Assembly: GCF_040719375.1 (NCBI RefSeq)
Contig: NZ_JBFDTP010000002.1
Location: forward strand, 1,054,001 to 1,118,000
Length of the DNA stretch: 64,000 nucleotides
DNA from: Clostridium sp. AN503
GTDB lineage: Bacteria > Bacillota > Clostridia > Lachnospirales > Lachnospiraceae
Direction of reading: 5' to 3'
Both the position numbers and the translations under genes were made by a program. The notes under the pieces were generated by a model that had not been told where the DNA came from, did no database searches, and was given only the letters and a program-made list of their open reading frames with translations. Shown in pieces: positions 49,892 to 59,056 of the stretch (position 1 is the stretch's first letter; each line of letters begins with the position of its first letter).

Positions 49892-50734
49892 ATGAAAATA
49901 GATTCCAAAGCAAAAAAGTGCCTGCTTAGCATTCCCCTGTACCTGTACATGATCTTCTTTGTACTCATCGCCATCGGACCGATGGTATGGGCATTTTTAA
50001 GCTCCTTTAAGACATATGCCGAGATCAACTCGTCGGCTGTGTCCCTGCCGTCCACATTCAATTTCAACAACTATAAAGACGCGTTCAAATATGCCCCGAT
50101 CGCAAAATATTTTATGAACAGTGTGATGATCGTTGGGGTCAGCGTACTGGTGACGGTTTCGGCGGTAGCCATGTGCTCCTATGTGGTATCCCGGTTCAAC
50201 TTTAAGCTGAAGACCGTGATCATCCTGCTGATCTCCGCCTGCCTGATGCTTCCGGCCCAGGCCATATCCCAGCCGCTCTTTACGATTTTCAAGAATCTGG
50301 GTATTTTTGATACCAAGCTGGGACTGGTCATCGTGTACTCCGCCATGGGAATTCCCATGTCCTTCTTTGTCATGACCAGCTACTACGCAACGATCTCCAC
50401 GGCCCTTGAGGAGTCGGCCTACATAGACGGCGCAACCTTTTTACAGACCTTTTTCGGAATTATCCTGCCCCTTGCCAAGCCGGGGCTGGTGACGGTGGCG
50501 CTCCTGCAGTTTATCAATACCTGGAATGAGTTTTATTTCGCACTCATGCTCACCAGCGGCGATACGGCGCGAACCGTTCCGATCGCGCTGAATTATTATA
50601 TGGGGACGTTTGCCAACAACTATTCGGCGCTGTTTGCGGCGGTGGTCATGACCGTGCTGCCTACGATCGTACTGTTCATCATACTTCAGCGTCAGGTGAT
50701 GGAGAGCCTGACCGAGGGCGCTGTGAAAGGATAA
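49892..50734 (+). CDS. Sugar ABC permease (MalG type)
   Basis: A 280-residue permease with the MalG features AIGPMVWAFLSSFKTYAEIN, the EAA loop EESAYIDGATFLQTFFGIIL and the terminal QRQVMESLTEGAVKG. ATG 49892 lies 7 bp after AAGGAGG; a GTG at 49886 overlaps the previous stop and is a less likely start. It is 4 bp from the next gene. Confidence 0.92.
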   Translation: MKIDSKAKKCLLSIPLYLYMIFFVLIAIGPMVWAFLSSFKTYAEINSSAVSLPSTFNFNNYKDAFKYAPIAKYFMNSVMIVGVSVLVTVSAVAMCSYVVSRFNFKLKTVIILLISACLMLPAQAISQPLFTIFKNLGIFDTKLGLVIVYSAMGIPMSFFVMTSYYATISTALEESAYIDGATFLQTFFGIILPLAKPGLVTVALLQFINTWNEFYFALMLTSGDTARTVPIALNYYMGTFANNYSALFAAVVMTVLPTIVLFIILQRQVMESLTEGAVKG

Positions 50735-50738
50735 GCTT

Positions 50739-53144
50739 ATGGACTTGAATAAAAAACCAATCTATCCTGTGGAGCCGTGGAACATCAGGGAGACGGAATT
50801 CACCACAGAGTACAACTACAGAAACGAAACAACCTTTGCCCTGTCAAACGGCTATATCGGGACCCGGGGGACCCTCGAGGAGGATTACGGATTTGATGTG
50901 GATACGGGGTTGGAGGGCAACTTTATCAATGGGTTTTACGAGAGCGAAAAGATCCGGTACGGGGAAGCTAACTTTGGCTCCCCCGAGTACAGCCAGTCCC
51001 TTTTAAACCTGCCGGATTTAAAGAAGATCCGGCTGGAGATCTGCGGGGAAGTCTTTGATATGAGGCAGGGATCCATGGAATCCTATTCCCGGACGCTGGA
51101 TCTGAAGAATGGGGTACTGGAGAGAAGCCTGTTATGGACCTCTCCGCAGGGACGTCAGGTGAAGCTGTGCATCCGGCGGCTGGTATCCTTCCGGTGCAAG
51201 AATCTGATGGAGACCAGCTACGAGGTTATCCCGGTCAATTTTTCCGGAACAGTCCGTTTTACTTCGTATCTTCATGCCGACGTGGAAAACCACACAAGGA
51301 AGACCAACCCCATCGTGGATTATGGGCCATTTGGAAGGAAGCTGGAGCCGGTCGGGCTTTCCGCTGCCGGGACGGGCATCTATTACGAGGGGATTACCCA
51401 GAACAGCAGGCTGACTATGGCCTGCGGGTGTGAACATGCGGTGCTGTATGATGGGAAGCGGGCTGCGGCAGAAGGGTCTGAGGAAGCGGAAGCCGGTCAG
51501 GTTCCGGTGTTGAAGGTAAGTAGCCGTGAGGCTCAGCTCGACGCAGACATTACCCTGCAGCTTGATGCGGAGGCCGGTCATTGTGTGACGCTGGAAAAGT
51601 ATATGGGCTATACATCCTGCCTTGACATGCCGGAGGGAGAGCTTGCCGCCTGCGTGGAACAGGTATTGGCGGAGGCTGCGGCCCTTGGATTTTCGGGGGA
51701 GCGGCAGTGCCAGCGGGAATATATGGATTCCTTCTGGGCGTCCGCGGATGTGCAGGTGGATGGGGATGAACAGCTGCTTCAGGGAATCCGCTTCAACCTG
51801 TTCCACATCATGCAGGCTGCGGGACGGGACGGAAGGACCGGCATGGGAGCAAAAGGGCTGACCGGAGAGGGGTATGAGGGGCATTATTTCTGGGATACGG
51901 AAATGTATATGCTGCCGGTATTCATCTACACGAAGCCGGAGCTGGCAAGAACGCTTTTGGACTACCGCTACAATACCCTGGATCAGGCGAGGGCCAGGGC
52001 GAGGATTCTTGGACATGATACGGGGGCCCTCTATCCGTGGCGGACCATCAACGGCGAGGAAGCGTCCACCTATTATCCGCTGGGCACGGCCCAGTATCAT
52101 ATCAACGGGGATATTGCCTATGCGCTTTGCCTGTATCTGGACGTTACCGGGGATGTGGAATATCTAACGGAGAAAGGTGCGGAGATCCTGATCGAGACGG
52201 CGCGGGTGTGGGCGGACGTGGGGAGCTTTGCGGAGTGCCGCGGCGGAAAATACTGCATCTGCTCTGTGACGGGACCAGATGAATACAATGTACTTGTGGA
52301 CAACAATTTTTACACAAACCTGATGGCGAGAGAGAACTTGAGAGCTGCCATAAAGGCAGTGGATTATATGAAAAACCACGCATGCAGAGCGTATGCTGCA
52401 CTTGCAGAGCGGATTCATTTTGACTGGAATGAGACGCTGTTATGGGCAAAGATCGTGGATAATATGTATTTTCCTTATGATGAGAAACGGGGAGTCTACC
52501 CGCTGGATGACGGTTTCATGATGCGCAAGCCTTGGGATGAGAGCAGGATACCTCCCGAGAAGCGGGCGTGGCTCTATGAGAATTACCATCCGCTGTTCAT
52601 CATGCGCCACAGGATGTCGAAGCAGGCGGACTCCATGCTGGGAATGTATCTGTACAGCAATCTGTTTACGGAGGAGGAGATCCGGAGAAACTATGATTTC
52701 TATCAGGAGGTGACTCTGCATCATTCTTCCCTCTCCACCTGTATCTTTGGGATCGTGGCGAGCCAGATCGGATATCACAGGGAAGCGTACGAGTACTTTT
52801 CCCAGTCAGCCAGGATGGATCTGGACGACTACCACAACAATGTCTACGCCGGGATCCACGGCGCCAATATGGCGGGGACCTGGCAGGCGATCGTCAACGG
52901 GTTTGCAGGGCTTCGGACCAACGCTTCCAGGCTGAGCTTTGCCCCGCATCTGCCTGAGGAGTGGAACGGGTACACGTTTAAGATCACTTACCGTGGCAGT
53001 CTTTTGAAGGTGGACATACGGCGTGGAGCGCATGGAGCTGAAGCGGCTTATACGCTGTTAAAGGGACCGGGACTGGAACTGTTTTCCGGAGGCAAAAAAA
53101 TCGTTTTGGAGAAGGAAGGAGACTGCTGCTGTGAAAAAATATAA
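50739..53144 (+). CDS. Glycoside phosphorylase, family GH65
   Basis: An 801-residue GH65 enzyme. An N-terminal beta-sandwich domain (FALSNGYIGTRGTLEEDYGF) is followed by the (alpha/alpha)6 barrel with EGYEGHYFWDTEMYMLPVFI and the catalytic Glu E515 in VTGPDEYNVLVDNNFYTN, then the C-terminal jelly roll (QAIVNGFAGLRTNASRLSF). These enzymes use phosphate to cut alpha-glucosidic disaccharides (maltose, kojibiose, nigerose, trehalose) and release beta-glucose-1-phosphate. The substrate cannot be told apart by eye. It overlaps the HAD gene by 14 bp and lies in a disaccharide importer operon. Confidence 0.92.
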   Translation: MDLNKKPIYPVEPWNIRETEFTTEYNYRNETTFALSNGYIGTRGTLEEDYGFDVDTGLEGNFINGFYESEKIRYGEANFGSPEYSQSLLNLPDLKKIRLEICGEVFDMRQGSMESYSRTLDLKNGVLERSLLWTSPQGRQVKLCIRRLVSFRCKNLMETSYEVIPVNFSGTVRFTSYLHADVENHTRKTNPIVDYGPFGRKLEPVGLSAAGTGIYYEGITQNSRLTMACGCEHAVLYDGKRAAAEGSEEAEAGQVPVLKVSSREAQLDADITLQLDAEAGHCVTLEKYMGYTSCLDMPEGELAACVEQVLAEAAALGFSGERQCQREYMDSFWASADVQVDGDEQLLQGIRFNLFHIMQAAGRDGRTGMGAKGLTGEGYEGHYFWDTEMYMLPVFIYTKPELARTLLDYRYNTLDQARARARILGHDTGALYPWRTINGEEASTYYPLGTAQYHINGDIAYALCLYLDVTGDVEYLTEKGAEILIETARVWADVGSFAECRGGKYCICSVTGPDEYNVLVDNNFYTNLMARENLRAAIKAVDYMKNHACRAYAALAERIHFDWNETLLWAKIVDNMYFPYDEKRGVYPLDDGFMMRKPWDESRIPPEKRAWLYENYHPLFIMRHRMSKQADSMLGMYLYSNLFTEEEIRRNYDFYQEVTLHHSSLSTCIFGIVASQIGYHREAYEYFSQSARMDLDDYHNNVYAGIHGANMAGTWQAIVNGFAGLRTNASRLSFAPHLPEEWNGYTFKITYRGSLLKVDIRRGAHGAEAAYTLLKGPGLELFSGGKKIVLEKEGDCCCEKI

Positions 53145-54015
53145 GGCAATCTTTTTTGACTGGGACGGCACAGCCGTGCTGTCCCGGAAGGCGCCCACCG
53201 GGCAGGTGGCGGAGCAGATGAAACGTCTGTTGGGACAAGGAGTCTGTCTGGCGGTCATCAGCGGGACCACCATAGAGAATATCGGCGGTGGAAGGCTCCA
53301 TGAGGCATTTACACCTGGAGAGCGGAAGAATCTGTTTTACGGTCTGGGCCGCGGAGCCTACAATTATCACTTTACAGATGCCGGAGAGCCAGAGATCTTC
53401 TGCAATATGGTGCCGGACCGTCCGACCATGGTCAGGGTGCACCGGGCCTGCTATGATATCCATGAGCAGTTGTTTTCGGAGTATGGGTTTGAGACCGACA
53501 TCATATTCAGCCGCCCCAATTACTGTAAGATAGACTTAATGGTAGGCAATGACCGGGGCGAGCACTTGTTTTTCCAGGATGACGAGCTTGGAAGACTGAA
53601 GGAGAGTATGAAAAACCACGGGATCAGGTCAGGGCTGACCGGGCTTCTTGAGCTGGCAGTCCAGGCAGGCAAAAAGCAGAACCTTCAGCTGTCTGCCACC
53701 ACCGATGCAAAATATCTGGAGGCAGGTTTGACGAGTAAGAGCCATAATGTGGATATCATCCTGGATCATTTAAAAGAGACCCGCGGGATTCTTCCAGAAA
53801 ACTGTGCTTTTTGGGGGGATGAATATGTGGGAATGGATGAGGGGCTTTTTGGCAGCGACAGCTTTATGATGACAGAAAAATCATGTACAGGAGATTTTTA
53901 TGACGTGTCGGAAGCTTCCGGGAAACGTCCGGACGGCGTGAACGTGCTGGGCGGCGGTGTCGGGACATTTTTAGAGTTTTTGGAGGAACAGGGGGGAAGT
54001 TGGAAGAATAAGTGA
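53131..54015 (+). CDS. HAD superfamily phosphatase (Cof-like)
   Basis: A 294-residue HAD hydrolase. Motif I is FFDWDGTAV (nucleophile and base Asp), motif II VISGTT, and the C-terminal motif IV region is FWGDEYVGMDEGLF. The cap inserted after motif II (C2 type) resembles sugar-phosphatase members, not beta-phosphoglucomutase. It starts with GTG inside the end of the GH65 gene, so the two are coupled. A role on the glucose-phosphate product or a side product is likely. Beta-phosphoglucomutase, the usual partner of GH65, is not seen nearby. Confidence 0.85.
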   Translation: MKKYKAIFFDWDGTAVLSRKAPTGQVAEQMKRLLGQGVCLAVISGTTIENIGGGRLHEAFTPGERKNLFYGLGRGAYNYHFTDAGEPEIFCNMVPDRPTMVRVHRACYDIHEQLFSEYGFETDIIFSRPNYCKIDLMVGNDRGEHLFFQDDELGRLKESMKNHGIRSGLTGLLELAVQAGKKQNLQLSATTDAKYLEAGLTSKSHNVDIILDHLKETRGILPENCAFWGDEYVGMDEGLFGSDSFMMTEKSCTGDFYDVSEASGKRPDGVNVLGGGVGTFLEFLEEQGGSWKNK

Positions 54016-54079
54016 TAGTAATATTGAGATTGTGGCAGAAGGCCAACACCATAGACACATATGTTTGTTAAAGTACATC

Positions 54080-54125
54080 AAAAATCAGGAGGAAGTCTAT
54101 AAAAGAGGATTTCCCCTGATTTTTT
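54080..54125 (+). terminator. Terminator of the GH65 operon
   Basis: AAAAATCAGGAGGAA pairs with TTTCCCCTGATTTTTT with one bulge around a 15-nt loop, and the right arm runs into TTTTTT. It ends the importer-phosphorylase operon. The remaining gap to 54271 is AT-rich, with no further feature. Confidence 0.85.
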
Positions 54126-54270
54126 CTATATATAGCGAACATTACCTGAACACTATCTATGTATCCCTGCTGATACAGATTTGGTTTTGCTGAGATTTAT
54201 GTTTTTCACGTTTCCGTAACACATACTTTGGTAAAATGAAAAAATATAAATCAGAAGGGAACTGGAAAAT

Positions 54271-57200
54271 ATGAAGGTACTGGGAATAAAACAAAGCTGG
54301 AGGCAATGGATAGCCGCCATACTGGTTGTGGTGATATCCGTCATGACCCCGTTTCAGACTGTGGCGGAGCATGGAAACAGCTTCCAGGCGGTTAATGATG
54401 TTGAGGAAGATGAAATCTTACTGGTCGATGACAGGGCGTTTGGCAATGTCTGGCAGGGCCATACTCCCTCTGATTCAGAGTTGGATGAGGAGGAGGATTG
54501 GGGGCATAGTACACCTTCTGATGCTGAATCAGAGGACGATATGGAACTTAGTACGCCCTCCGATTCCGAACTGGGAGAGGACATAGAACTGGAACGAAGT
54601 ACACCGTCTGATATCAATCTGATGAGTGCAGATAACTTATATTGCGTCAAGTTTTATGTGGATTCAGAACTATGGGATGTGCAGGATGTTGAACGGGGCG
54701 GGCGGGCCCAGGAACCAGATCGTCCTTCAAAGGATGGCTATACTTTTGTAGGATGGAGCGCTGATTATACCAATGTAGCCAGGCATTTATCGGCAAGAGC
54801 TCAGTTTGTAAAAGGAACTTATGAGACACATAGAGTAACTTTTATTGATTATGACGGAAGCTGGTTAGCGAATGCACAGTATGTCATTAATGGACAGGAT
54901 GCCTCTCGTCCAAGCAGCCCCAAACGGGATGGATATACATTTGTGGGCTGGGATAACCAGCGATTCTGTATTAAAAAGGATACTGTTATCACAGCACAAT
55001 ACCAGAAAGGGGACCTGAAAACCTATTTTCTTCAATACAAGGGCCGCTGTCCAGATAAAGACGGATCTTATAATCTTTTGAAAGAGGAATGGGTAGTGGA
55101 GGGGCAGGATGGTTCCCCACCGGAGTCGGAAGTGATACCTGGCTATACGTTTTGCCGCTGGCCTGATTCTGAATTCTACACGAATGTTCGGAGAGACTAT
55201 ACAATCCACGGTAAATATTATACTGGAGATGTTGAAACCTATAAAGTGGAGTTTGTCGACTACGACGGCCGCATGTTGTACGCCCCTCAGCAGATAGCCT
55301 GCGGACAGGATGCCTCTCGTCCAAGCAGCCCCAAACGGGATGGATATACGTTTGTAGGCTGGGATAACCAGCGATTCTGTATTAAAAAGGATACTGTTAT
55401 CACAGCACAATACCAGAAAGGAGACCTGAAAACCTATTTTCTTCAATACAAGGGCCGTTGTCCAGATAAAGACGGATATTTTAATCTTTTGAAAGAGGAA
55501 TGGGTAGTGGAGGGACAGGACGGTTCCCCACCGGAGTCGGAAGTGATACCTGGCTATACTTTTTGCGGCTGGCCTGATTCAGAATACTATACAAATGTCC
55601 AGGAGGACTATACAATCCGTGGTGAATATTATGCTGGAGATGTTGAAACCTATAAAGTAGAGTTTGTCGACTACGACGGCCGCATGTTGTACGCCCCTCA
55701 GCAGATAGCCCGCGGACAGGACGCCTCTCGTCCAAGCAGCCCCAAACGGGATGGATACACGTTTGTGGGCTGGGATAACCAGCGATTCTGTATTAAAAAG
55801 GATACTGTTATCACAGCACAATACCAGAAAGGAGACCTGAAAACCTATTTTCTTCAATACAAGGGCCGTTGTCCAGATAAAGACGGATATTTTAATCTTT
55901 TGAAAGAGGAATGGGTAGTGGAGGGACAGGACGGTTCCCCGCCTGAGTCGGAAGTAATACCTGGCTATACGTTTTGCCGCTGGCCTGATTCTGAATACTA
56001 TACAAATGTCCAGGAGGACTATACAATCCGTGGTGAATATTATGCTGGAGATGTTGAAACCTATAAAGTGGAGTTTGTCGACTACGACGGTCGCATGTTG
56101 TACGCCCCTCAGCAGATAGCCCGCGGACAGGACGCCTCTCGTCCAAGCAGCCCCAAACGGGATGGATACACGTTTGTGGGCTGGGATAACCAGCGATTCT
56201 GTATTAAAAAGGATACTGTTATCACAGCACAATACCAGAAAGGGGACCTGAAAACCTATTTTCTTCAATACAAAGGCCGCTGTCCAGACAAAGACGGATT
56301 TTATAATCTTTTGAAAGAGGAATGGGTAGTTGAGGGACAGGACGGTTCCCCACCGGAGTCGGAGTTAATACCTGGCTATACGTTTTGCCGTTGGCCCGAT
56401 TCTGAATTCTACACGAATGTTCGGAGAAACTATACAATCTTCGGTAAATATTACACTGGAGATGTAGAAACCTATAAAGTGGAGTTTGTCGACTATGATG
56501 GGCGCATGCTGTATGCCCCTCAATATATAACAGAAGGAGCTGAACCGGACGTTCCCAAAAATCCAACAAGGGATGGGTATACATTCACCGGATGGGATAA
56601 AACATTCTACCAGATAACAGCCCCAATAAAGATTCGGGCAGTGTATATACCGGGGACACATAATACCCATAAGGTTAAGTTTTATGGTAAAATAACAGGG
56701 GTGCAATCATGGGTAGTACTAAAAGAAGCACAGGTTCCAACCGGATATGATGCCTCTGCTCCCATTCCTCCAGTATATGCAGGTTATGTATTTACGGGAT
56801 GGGACAGCAGCTATACAAATATCCAGTCCAACAAATACATTTATGCAAGTTACCAATCAGAAGATTCCGTAACCGGAACAAACAAGCTTAGGATATATAA
56901 AACCCTGCTGTCAAAATTAGACTTATCGGACGAGCTTGAAGATGCCCTAATTCAGTTAGGCGAATATCTGGCAAACGCTGATAATGACGGACCGACCTCC
57001 AGGTCACTTGTGGTCAGCGGTGAATTAATTGTACTTATTGCTACGCTTATATACTCATGTGGAGTGTATCTGGCCAGGCCTCTGTTCAAAAGTATAGCGA
57101 ATTGCATCACTACGTGCTTTGGACATGTTGCTGACGCGGTTGTGGATGCGATAGAGGCTGAACTTGAAGTGCTTATAAACGAGGGGGAATCTGAGGCTAT

Positions 57201-57543
57201 AGCCATTGGCTTGGGAGATATTGCAGGACAATATGGTCTTTTTGAATGTAAAGAAGCGGCTGATGCCATGGCTGAGTACTTGAGAAAACAGAAACAGGAA
57301 TTTAAATTTATTACGATGAAATATCCAGCCTATTCAAGTGGTTATATTATTTCTTTCACTAGAGAAGCACTTTTTGGCATTAATAGTGAAGAGTCTATAA
57401 TAAGCAAAAATGGCTATCATTATGGTATTGAATATTACGGAATAGTTTATTGTAATGTTCACCCATTGGGTTTGCCAAGAGCGGTATGGGAGGCTGATTT
57501 CTGGGGAGATGGGCAGGCCGAAAGAACAATTACACCACCTTAA
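54271..57543 (+). CDS. Secreted repeat protein with papain-fold toxin-like C-terminus
   Basis: A 1,090-residue secreted protein. A signal peptide (about 1-32), a Ser/Thr/Asp/Glu-rich stretch with four TPSD motifs (about 65-112), InlB-type YTFVGW repeats (about 125-870) including four 137-residue units, a hydrophobic segment near 914-930 and a C-terminal domain of about 110 residues. That domain has C993 in LFECKEAADAMAEYL, H1050 in NGYHYGIEYYG and N1062/H1064 in CNVHPLG, then AVWEADF. This Cys-His-Asn order and spacing match papain-fold toxin domains of polymorphic toxins (Tox-PL type). Two small paralogous genes follow as expected of immunity genes. Assignment rests on motif reading. Confidence 0.75.
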   Translation: MKVLGIKQSWRQWIAAILVVVISVMTPFQTVAEHGNSFQAVNDVEEDEILLVDDRAFGNVWQGHTPSDSELDEEEDWGHSTPSDAESEDDMELSTPSDSELGEDIELERSTPSDINLMSADNLYCVKFYVDSELWDVQDVERGGRAQEPDRPSKDGYTFVGWSADYTNVARHLSARAQFVKGTYETHRVTFIDYDGSWLANAQYVINGQDASRPSSPKRDGYTFVGWDNQRFCIKKDTVITAQYQKGDLKTYFLQYKGRCPDKDGSYNLLKEEWVVEGQDGSPPESEVIPGYTFCRWPDSEFYTNVRRDYTIHGKYYTGDVETYKVEFVDYDGRMLYAPQQIACGQDASRPSSPKRDGYTFVGWDNQRFCIKKDTVITAQYQKGDLKTYFLQYKGRCPDKDGYFNLLKEEWVVEGQDGSPPESEVIPGYTFCGWPDSEYYTNVQEDYTIRGEYYAGDVETYKVEFVDYDGRMLYAPQQIARGQDASRPSSPKRDGYTFVGWDNQRFCIKKDTVITAQYQKGDLKTYFLQYKGRCPDKDGYFNLLKEEWVVEGQDGSPPESEVIPGYTFCRWPDSEYYTNVQEDYTIRGEYYAGDVETYKVEFVDYDGRMLYAPQQIARGQDASRPSSPKRDGYTFVGWDNQRFCIKKDTVITAQYQKGDLKTYFLQYKGRCPDKDGFYNLLKEEWVVEGQDGSPPESELIPGYTFCRWPDSEFYTNVRRNYTIFGKYYTGDVETYKVEFVDYDGRMLYAPQYITEGAEPDVPKNPTRDGYTFTGWDKTFYQITAPIKIRAVYIPGTHNTHKVKFYGKITGVQSWVVLKEAQVPTGYDASAPIPPVYAGYVFTGWDSSYTNIQSNKYIYASYQSEDSVTGTNKLRIYKTLLSKLDLSDELEDALIQLGEYLANADNDGPTSRSLVVSGELIVLIATLIYSCGVYLARPLFKSIANCITTCFGHVADAVVDAIEAELEVLINEGESEAIAIGLGDIAGQYGLFECKEAADAMAEYLRKQKQEFKFITMKYPAYSSGYIISFTREALFGINSEESIISKNGYHYGIEYYGIVYCNVHPLGLPRAVWEADFWGDGQAERTITPP
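54892..56535 (+). repeat. Four tandem 411-bp repeats inside the toxin-like gene
   Basis: GGACAGGA(T/C)GCCTCTCG recurs at 54892, 55303, 55714 and 56125, exactly 411 bp (137 codons) apart. The units are nearly identical in DNA, with only scattered substitutions (FYTNVRR or YYTNVQE, CRWP or CGWP). Each unit encodes two YTF-type InlB-like modules. The exact length and near identity point to recent unequal recombination. Confidence 0.95.
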
Positions 57544-57555
57544 ATTAAATCTGAA

Positions 57556-57590
57556 AAAAGGAGTCGGAATATCTTCCGAAATAAGAGATG
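57556..57590 (+). promoter_or_regulatory. Shine-Dalgarno separated from ATG by a hairpin
   Basis: AAAAGGAG ends at 57563, too far from the ATG at 57588. Between them CGGAA/TTCCG (57565-57578) can fold with a TATC loop; folding would leave about 10 unpaired bases, a normal spacing. This could make translation of the first immunity-like gene depend on the hairpin. It is an inference from spacing. Confidence 0.45.
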
Positions 57591-57881
57591 AAAGAATTAA
57601 TAGATGTATTATATCTAATAAAAGAAAATCCTGATGAATATATAGGAAAAAGGAGTTTGGAAAGATTATATTGTTTTATTCATGGTTATGTTAAGTGCCA
57701 ATATATAAAAGATTGTACTACCCCTATATGGCTAGAAAAATTTATGATATATTTGCAAGAAAAATACAGTGAAAAAAGGTGTATTGAAGTTCCATCTATA
57801 ATACGCCAAATTACTTTATCAGATGAAGAGGCGTTTGATAAATACTATGAACTTTTAGAAGATTTCTTCCAAAATGTTTGA
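57588..57881 (+). CDS. Probable immunity protein 1 (97 residues)
   Basis: A small acidic protein, 45 bp after the toxin-like gene. It starts KELIDVLYLIKENPDEYIGK followed by SLERLYCFIHGYV and ends with an acidic helix DEEAFDKYYELLEDFFQN. The P-x-x-Y-x-G-K/R-x-S-x-x-x-L-x-x-F-I-x-G-Y pattern recurs in the next gene and in small uncharacterised proteins often found behind polymorphic toxins. It is about 30% GC, far below the flanking metabolic genes. The immunity role is inferred from position and similarity to its neighbour. Confidence 0.65.
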   Translation: MKELIDVLYLIKENPDEYIGKRSLERLYCFIHGYVKCQYIKDCTTPIWLEKFMIYLQEKYSEKRCIEVPSIIRQITLSDEEAFDKYYELLEDFFQNV

Positions 57882-57895
57882 AAGGTGGTGTATGA

Positions 57896-58210
57896 ATGAA
57901 TTATATGAAAGATGTACTATATGAAATGAGAAACAGACCTATAGTGTACTTGGGTAAAAATGAAATTGAATATTTATATGCATATATAAATGGCTATATG
58001 TATCGACTTTTTCAAGAAGAAGATACCATACCAGAATTTTATCCAGGATTTCAGGAATACATCGAAACAAAATACAATGTAACCACCGGGCAGCATTGGA
58101 GCAAAATTCTTGATTTCTATTCTGAGAGTGAGGAAGAGGCATTAAAAAAATTTTTTCAGCATTTAGATGAATACACACAGATTGATGAGAATGGAAAAAA
58201 GAACAATTAA
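57896..58210 (+). CDS. Probable immunity protein 2, paralogue of the preceding
   Basis: A 104-residue acidic protein with the same pattern as the gene before: MKDVLYEMRNRPIVYLGKNE, LYAYINGYMYRLFQE, then FYPGFQEYIETKYN and a terminal helix EEEALKKFFQHLDEY. It is 14 bp downstream with a AAAGGTGG site. Two diverged copies in tandem suggest protection against two toxin variants, as when toxin tips are swapped and older immunity genes are kept. The family name is not known to me. Confidence 0.65.
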   Translation: MNYMKDVLYEMRNRPIVYLGKNEIEYLYAYINGYMYRLFQEEDTIPEFYPGFQEYIETKYNVTTGQHWSKILDFYSESEEEALKKFFQHLDEYTQIDENGKKNN

Positions 58211-58968
58211 TGTATCCTAGTATTCACCCGGCTTTGCCGGGCGATGTCCCTCGGCGTGGGTGGCGCAAAGCCACCCAGCCTTTAACCCGCACACAATTCG
58301 ACCTTACCAATTTCAAGACAAGAAGTGAGATTTTCGGCAAATTAAACAAAGCTATTGTAACCCTGTTTTTAAATTGCCCTACAAATCCAGAATACTGCGG
58401 CACTGGCATATCTTCAGGTGGCTACCAAAAGCGGCACACTGGGCGATACGGTGCGTCACGTACGGCAATTACATCTGTGATGGTTCTTGCGGTTTTCTCT
58501 CTGTGTATGATCAAGTAAAGGAGGATGCTCGTGCATGTTTCACCAGTAAGAAACCGGTAAGGGAAATGCAAGAATCCGTAAGTTGACCATTCATAATCTT
58601 TCATAGTAATATTGCGCGGAAGAGGGGGTACGGGGGAAATGAAATACCAGAAAATAATACGTCACGAATCTATAAGAAATATATTTTCCCAGCCCTTTAT
58701 GCGGCATTATTCCATAAATCTCCCTGCAGTTTCTGCATCACATTCCACAAATATTAAAAACAATCGAAAAATGACTTGAAAGCATCATCAATCAGAGCTA
58801 ACATACACCACACCCTGAAAGAAATAAGTTCCCTTTGCCTGGCAGCATCACAGGCTCGGCTCTGAGCCGCAAACAGAAATAAGGCAACGTTTTTGGCTTT
58901 TTTTGCGTTTGAAATGGTTGTATTTAAAGCGAATATGGAAAAAATTTCAAATAAATTTTAAAAAGTTG
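58211..58968. other. Gene-poor region with two short GC hairpins
   Basis: This stretch has no gene I can support. Near its start are two compact hairpins, CCCGGCTTTGCCGGG (58227-58241) and GGGTGGC-GCAAA-GCCACCC (58258-58276), and several short frames in more than one reading frame up to 58586. The first 400 bp look like the end of a mobile or plasmid-derived segment (GC-rich next to an AT-rich module), which is only an impression. The 58600-58968 part is AT-rich and leads into the feo promoter. Confidence 0.4.
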
Positions 58969-59000
58969 TTGACGGCTAACTTTAGTTAGCGTATACTAAT
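58969..59000 (+). promoter_or_regulatory. Promoter and iron-type operator of the feo operon
   Basis: TTGACG (58969-58974) and TATACT (58992-58997) have a 17-bp spacer. GTTAGCGTATACTAAT (58985-59000) covers the -10, and an opposed half-site GCTAAC lies at 58975-58980. The site begins 16 bp after the first base of the -35, as in the fur-like gene promoter. Confidence 0.85.
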
Positions 59001-59056
59001 TCATGTCAAATACAATCCAGAGGATCTGATAAATTTTGAGAAAAGAGGGTGAACAT

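Noticed and set aside
54892..56535. Tandem repeats as a CRISPR array
   Set aside because: The units are 411 bp, coding and in frame, without short repeats or variable spacers.
58210..58586. Overlapping short frames of 60-102 codons on both strands
   Set aside because: No ribosome site, several frames open at once, and compact hairpins cover the start; they look like non-coding or remnant sequence.
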